From positions 14,198,001 through 14,262,000 of the forward strand of contig CM106585.1 in the NCBI GenBank assembly GCA_048013815.1: a stretch of 64,000 nt of DNA. The letters run 5' to 3'. The notes under the pieces are model-generated. The model was not told the DNA's origin. It saw nothing but the letters and a program-made list of their open reading frames with translations, and searched no databases. Both the position numbers and the translations under genes were made by a program. Below are positions 61,563-64,000 of the stretch, piece by piece (position 1 is the first letter of the stretch; every line of letters starts with the position of its first letter). The DNA is from Setoptus koraiensis. Its lineage: Eukaryota; Arthropoda.

Positions 61563-62059
61563 AGAATGAAAGCCGTCACACCAATTCTAATTCTTCATTA
61601 TTAACGATTCTTCTTGTTTCTACAATGAACCGAATATGTTTCTAAAATGATGAATTACATCTATCTACTGTTTGGGTAGAAACTCAGCGCGAGAGAGGTT
61701 CTTGGCAGCGCTCAACAAAGCAAAGACAGAGACTTCAAAAGCGTGGGAATGAAACAAGGTTCGCTACAGTTCTCTCTCCAATCGAGAGACCAAGTTTGAA
61801 ATTAAGTGAAAGACCCAATTATGAATATTTTTTAATTTACGGATTGATGCGCTACATACTATAGATAAAAAAACTATATGTAGAAAAATAAGGCTATATT
61901 TTTACCTGGGTGCGAAATTTCGCTCCATGATAGAAAAATTTCAAACTATGCTAGGATTGCCACGTATACGATCAGAACTGGTCGATACCTGCGCTGAGAA
62001 CGAGTTTTTTCGATGGACTCTCGAGCTTTTCTGTCAGAGTGAAAATAATTCAGAACTTT
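61563..62059 (-). repeat. Array-unit 3' flank, copy 3 (downstream of G6)
   Basis: Homologous to 53619-54128, with the GCGCGAGAGAGGTTCTTGGC and TCTCTCTCCAATCGAGAGA blocks preserved. Confidence 0.8.
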
Positions 62060-64000
62060 TTAGATCGCAAACTGCAACATTATTGTGATACCAGATAGAA
62101 TCCATCCGAGGATCTGTCGAAAATTCGATTCGGGTAGAGTTAGCTAAGCTATAAGGCAAGATAAAATTGATGTGATTTGAGAATGTGTGGGCACTTACCA
62201 AAGGTAAATTACCAAGCGTCACAGGGTAAATATCAGCGATTACGAAAGAAGTGTTCTCGACTTTCATCAAATCTTCTGATAAAGCCAGCAAGCAATCCAA
62301 ATTGAATTTCGTCATTAACGATTGATGAACCATCAGACGCTGAATTGAGTGATAGATGGCTTGAAACTTAATACAGGAATAAAAAGTATTGCATGAGGAA
62401 GAAATGAGCGTGAAAGGGTTGTTAATACTGAACTAATAATGAGTAATTGTGGAATTTGCCTATCACAACATGAGTTTCAGATTGGAACTAAAGATACCGT
62501 GATCGACACGGTTGCATAGCTCGATGCTGATGCAGATATCAATTCAGAATGGCGTCAATCAATCTCTGTTTTGTCAGTCTCACCAATTCGCGACCGAGAA
62601 TGCAAAAATACTTTAGAGGCTCTTAAACTGTCAAAATTATTTGCTATTCTCGCAATTAGCTATCGAGATCATCAATGTGTGCAAGATACTAACTTTTGGA
62701 TGAAGGAGAGCAGTGAAACAACTGACCCCAACCAATGGAATCCAATAACCGGCGAAAATAAGTTGCAACACTTGAAGTTGTAGACTGTCCAAATCTCTCA
62801 TTTTAATCATTGTGGCCAGAGTCAATATGATGCAGGGCATCCTGATAATAAGTTCTACATTCAACACAAAGGTGTAACATCGTTTTAGGTGATGCATAAA
62901 TTCACGTAACTCTCTCACCATTTTGATGAATTTATCGATTTTCCTCGACAACATAACCAAATTTTGCTTGTTTTTTTCATCCAGTACATCGGCCAGAGTC
63001 GAGCTCAGCAGCCTCTTAGTTCCATTGTTGCTGATTACTTTGCTGATGGCTGTTATGATTCGCACCTCTTGGAAAGTCTTATAATTATATTTCAAATCGT
63101 TTTTTGTTTCTGTGTTTGTCTCAAATCTTCTCGGTATGGCCAGTGAATCTCTGCATTGTTTCCTATGAAGCCAGTATAATTCTGCCAGTTGCGAGGAATA
63201 AGTTATTGCATGCGTCGACTTACAATAAAAAGTACAACAGGCAGCAACAAGTTTGCTCAGATCTAGATATTCGATTACGCATTGAAGAACGCCCAGCAAG
63301 GCCACGGAGTTTAGAAAAAGGCGTTGACTGATGAACAATGTTACTGATCTATGACAATTGATAAATTCGAACGTTAGCGAAGCTCGTAGGTATAGCGATA
63401 ACGCGAAAACAGAGCCCACAGTGATAATAACATTGATGTAGCATAGCAGTCTGAATGTCCTCATATCCATCTTATGAAACGCGCCTGTCCGGCGAGTAAT
63501 TTTCAAAGGGTCAATTTGATAGTTGATCTCGCGAAATTCATCATCAAAATTAAATAGCATATCCTTGTTTTGTGTTTTCTCTGAGTCGTCCGAATGCAAA
63601 CTGGCCGATTCTCGACTCAAGCCCACATTGGCCATCTCAACTGAGTGACGCCTGAATTGACCGCTCAGACACGAGTTTTTTCTCGGTGCCATCTTATCTG
63701 TCGTTATACCATTTAAATCGTTCATGTCGAATTGGATGGAACGTTTAATCGTTTCGCGATACTTCCGATCTTTGCATTTGACTGCATTGGTTAGGCCGAA
63801 AATATGCATCCAGGCTCGCGGCGTCAATTGCAAAGATCCCAAGTAGGCCATAATCTCCACAACTGGATCTTTGTGAACATGCCTTCCATCTGCGACGATA
63901 GCTCTTACTATATTTCTCCAACGCATCACGTAAGCTTCTAATACTAGAAGCAGACCAACCTTGTTGACCATGCTGCTATATTTGAAAAATAGAAAAATAT
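62060..64000 (-). CDS. Gustatory-receptor-like 7TM protein, G6 (5' end beyond window)
   Basis: Exon C 62113-62060 (ILGWILSGITIMLQFAI-stop), exon B 62339-62199 (RLMVHQSLMTKFNLDCLL...SFVIADIYPVTLGNLPL) and exon A from 62694 to the window edge. Introns are 85 and 354 bp, phase 0. Exon A is open without breaks through the last base, where residues IFLFFKYSSMVNKV match the TM2-TM3 segment of G3 and G5. Only the first ~110 residues should be missing. TM7 ends in LQFAI, closest to the classical Q-F ending. It differs from G3 mainly in TM4 (INVIITVGSVFALSLYLRAS) and the second loop. Likely a functional receptor if its start is intact. Confidence 0.68.

Overview
Organism: this is nuclear DNA of an animal, most likely an arthropod. 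The signs are spliced genes with GTAAGT-type donors and mostly 85-380 bp introns, polyubiquitin, O-GlcNAc transferase, Arp1, TFIIF-beta, a Dve/SATB-type compass homeobox gene, a eukaryotic tRNA-Val and a tandem array of gustatory-receptor-like genes. A chelicerate such as a mite is my guess, not something the sequence proves. The DNA is AT-rich, with many GA, CA, CAG and AAT microsatellites.

Layout. 1-0.4 kb: 5' end of a BPHL-like hydrolase (-). 1.5-3.6 kb: DSTYK-like kinase (-). 4.4-9.2 kb: two head-to-head polyubiquitin genes on a palindromic duplication of the promoter; the (-) gene has seven ubiquitins, the (+) gene has four followed in frame by a complete mitochondrial succinate dehydrogenase subunit D. 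9.9-12.1 kb: Arp1 (+, one intron) and TFIIF-beta (-), tail to tail. 13.5-16.7 kb: intronless OGT (+). 17.9-25.4 kb: a very long ABCG half-transporter (-) split by a 3.3 kb intron at its Walker A motif. 29.3-42.7 kb: a Dve/SATB-like compass gene (-). One of its introns holds a second, complete homeodomain module in a compatible reading phase, and another holds an oppositely oriented ZIP transporter and a tRNA-Val(AAC). 45.0-64.0 kb: an array of six gustatory-receptor-like loci (-). One (G3) is complete, one (G1) looks whole, three are broken (G2, G4, G5), and one (G6) runs off the end. A 500-base N gap lies inside the array, as do fragments of unrelated genes, the clearest being the last exon of V-ATPase subunit d.

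How the genes work together: most of the first 30 kb is housekeeping (ubiquitin supply, respiration, dynactin, transcription initiation, O-GlcNAc signalling) with no operon-like logic. The last 19 kb is a fast-evolving receptor array shaped by duplication, deletion and sequence exchange. The most unusual items are the polyubiquitin-SDHD fusion and the compass gene with apparently alternative homeodomain 3' ends.
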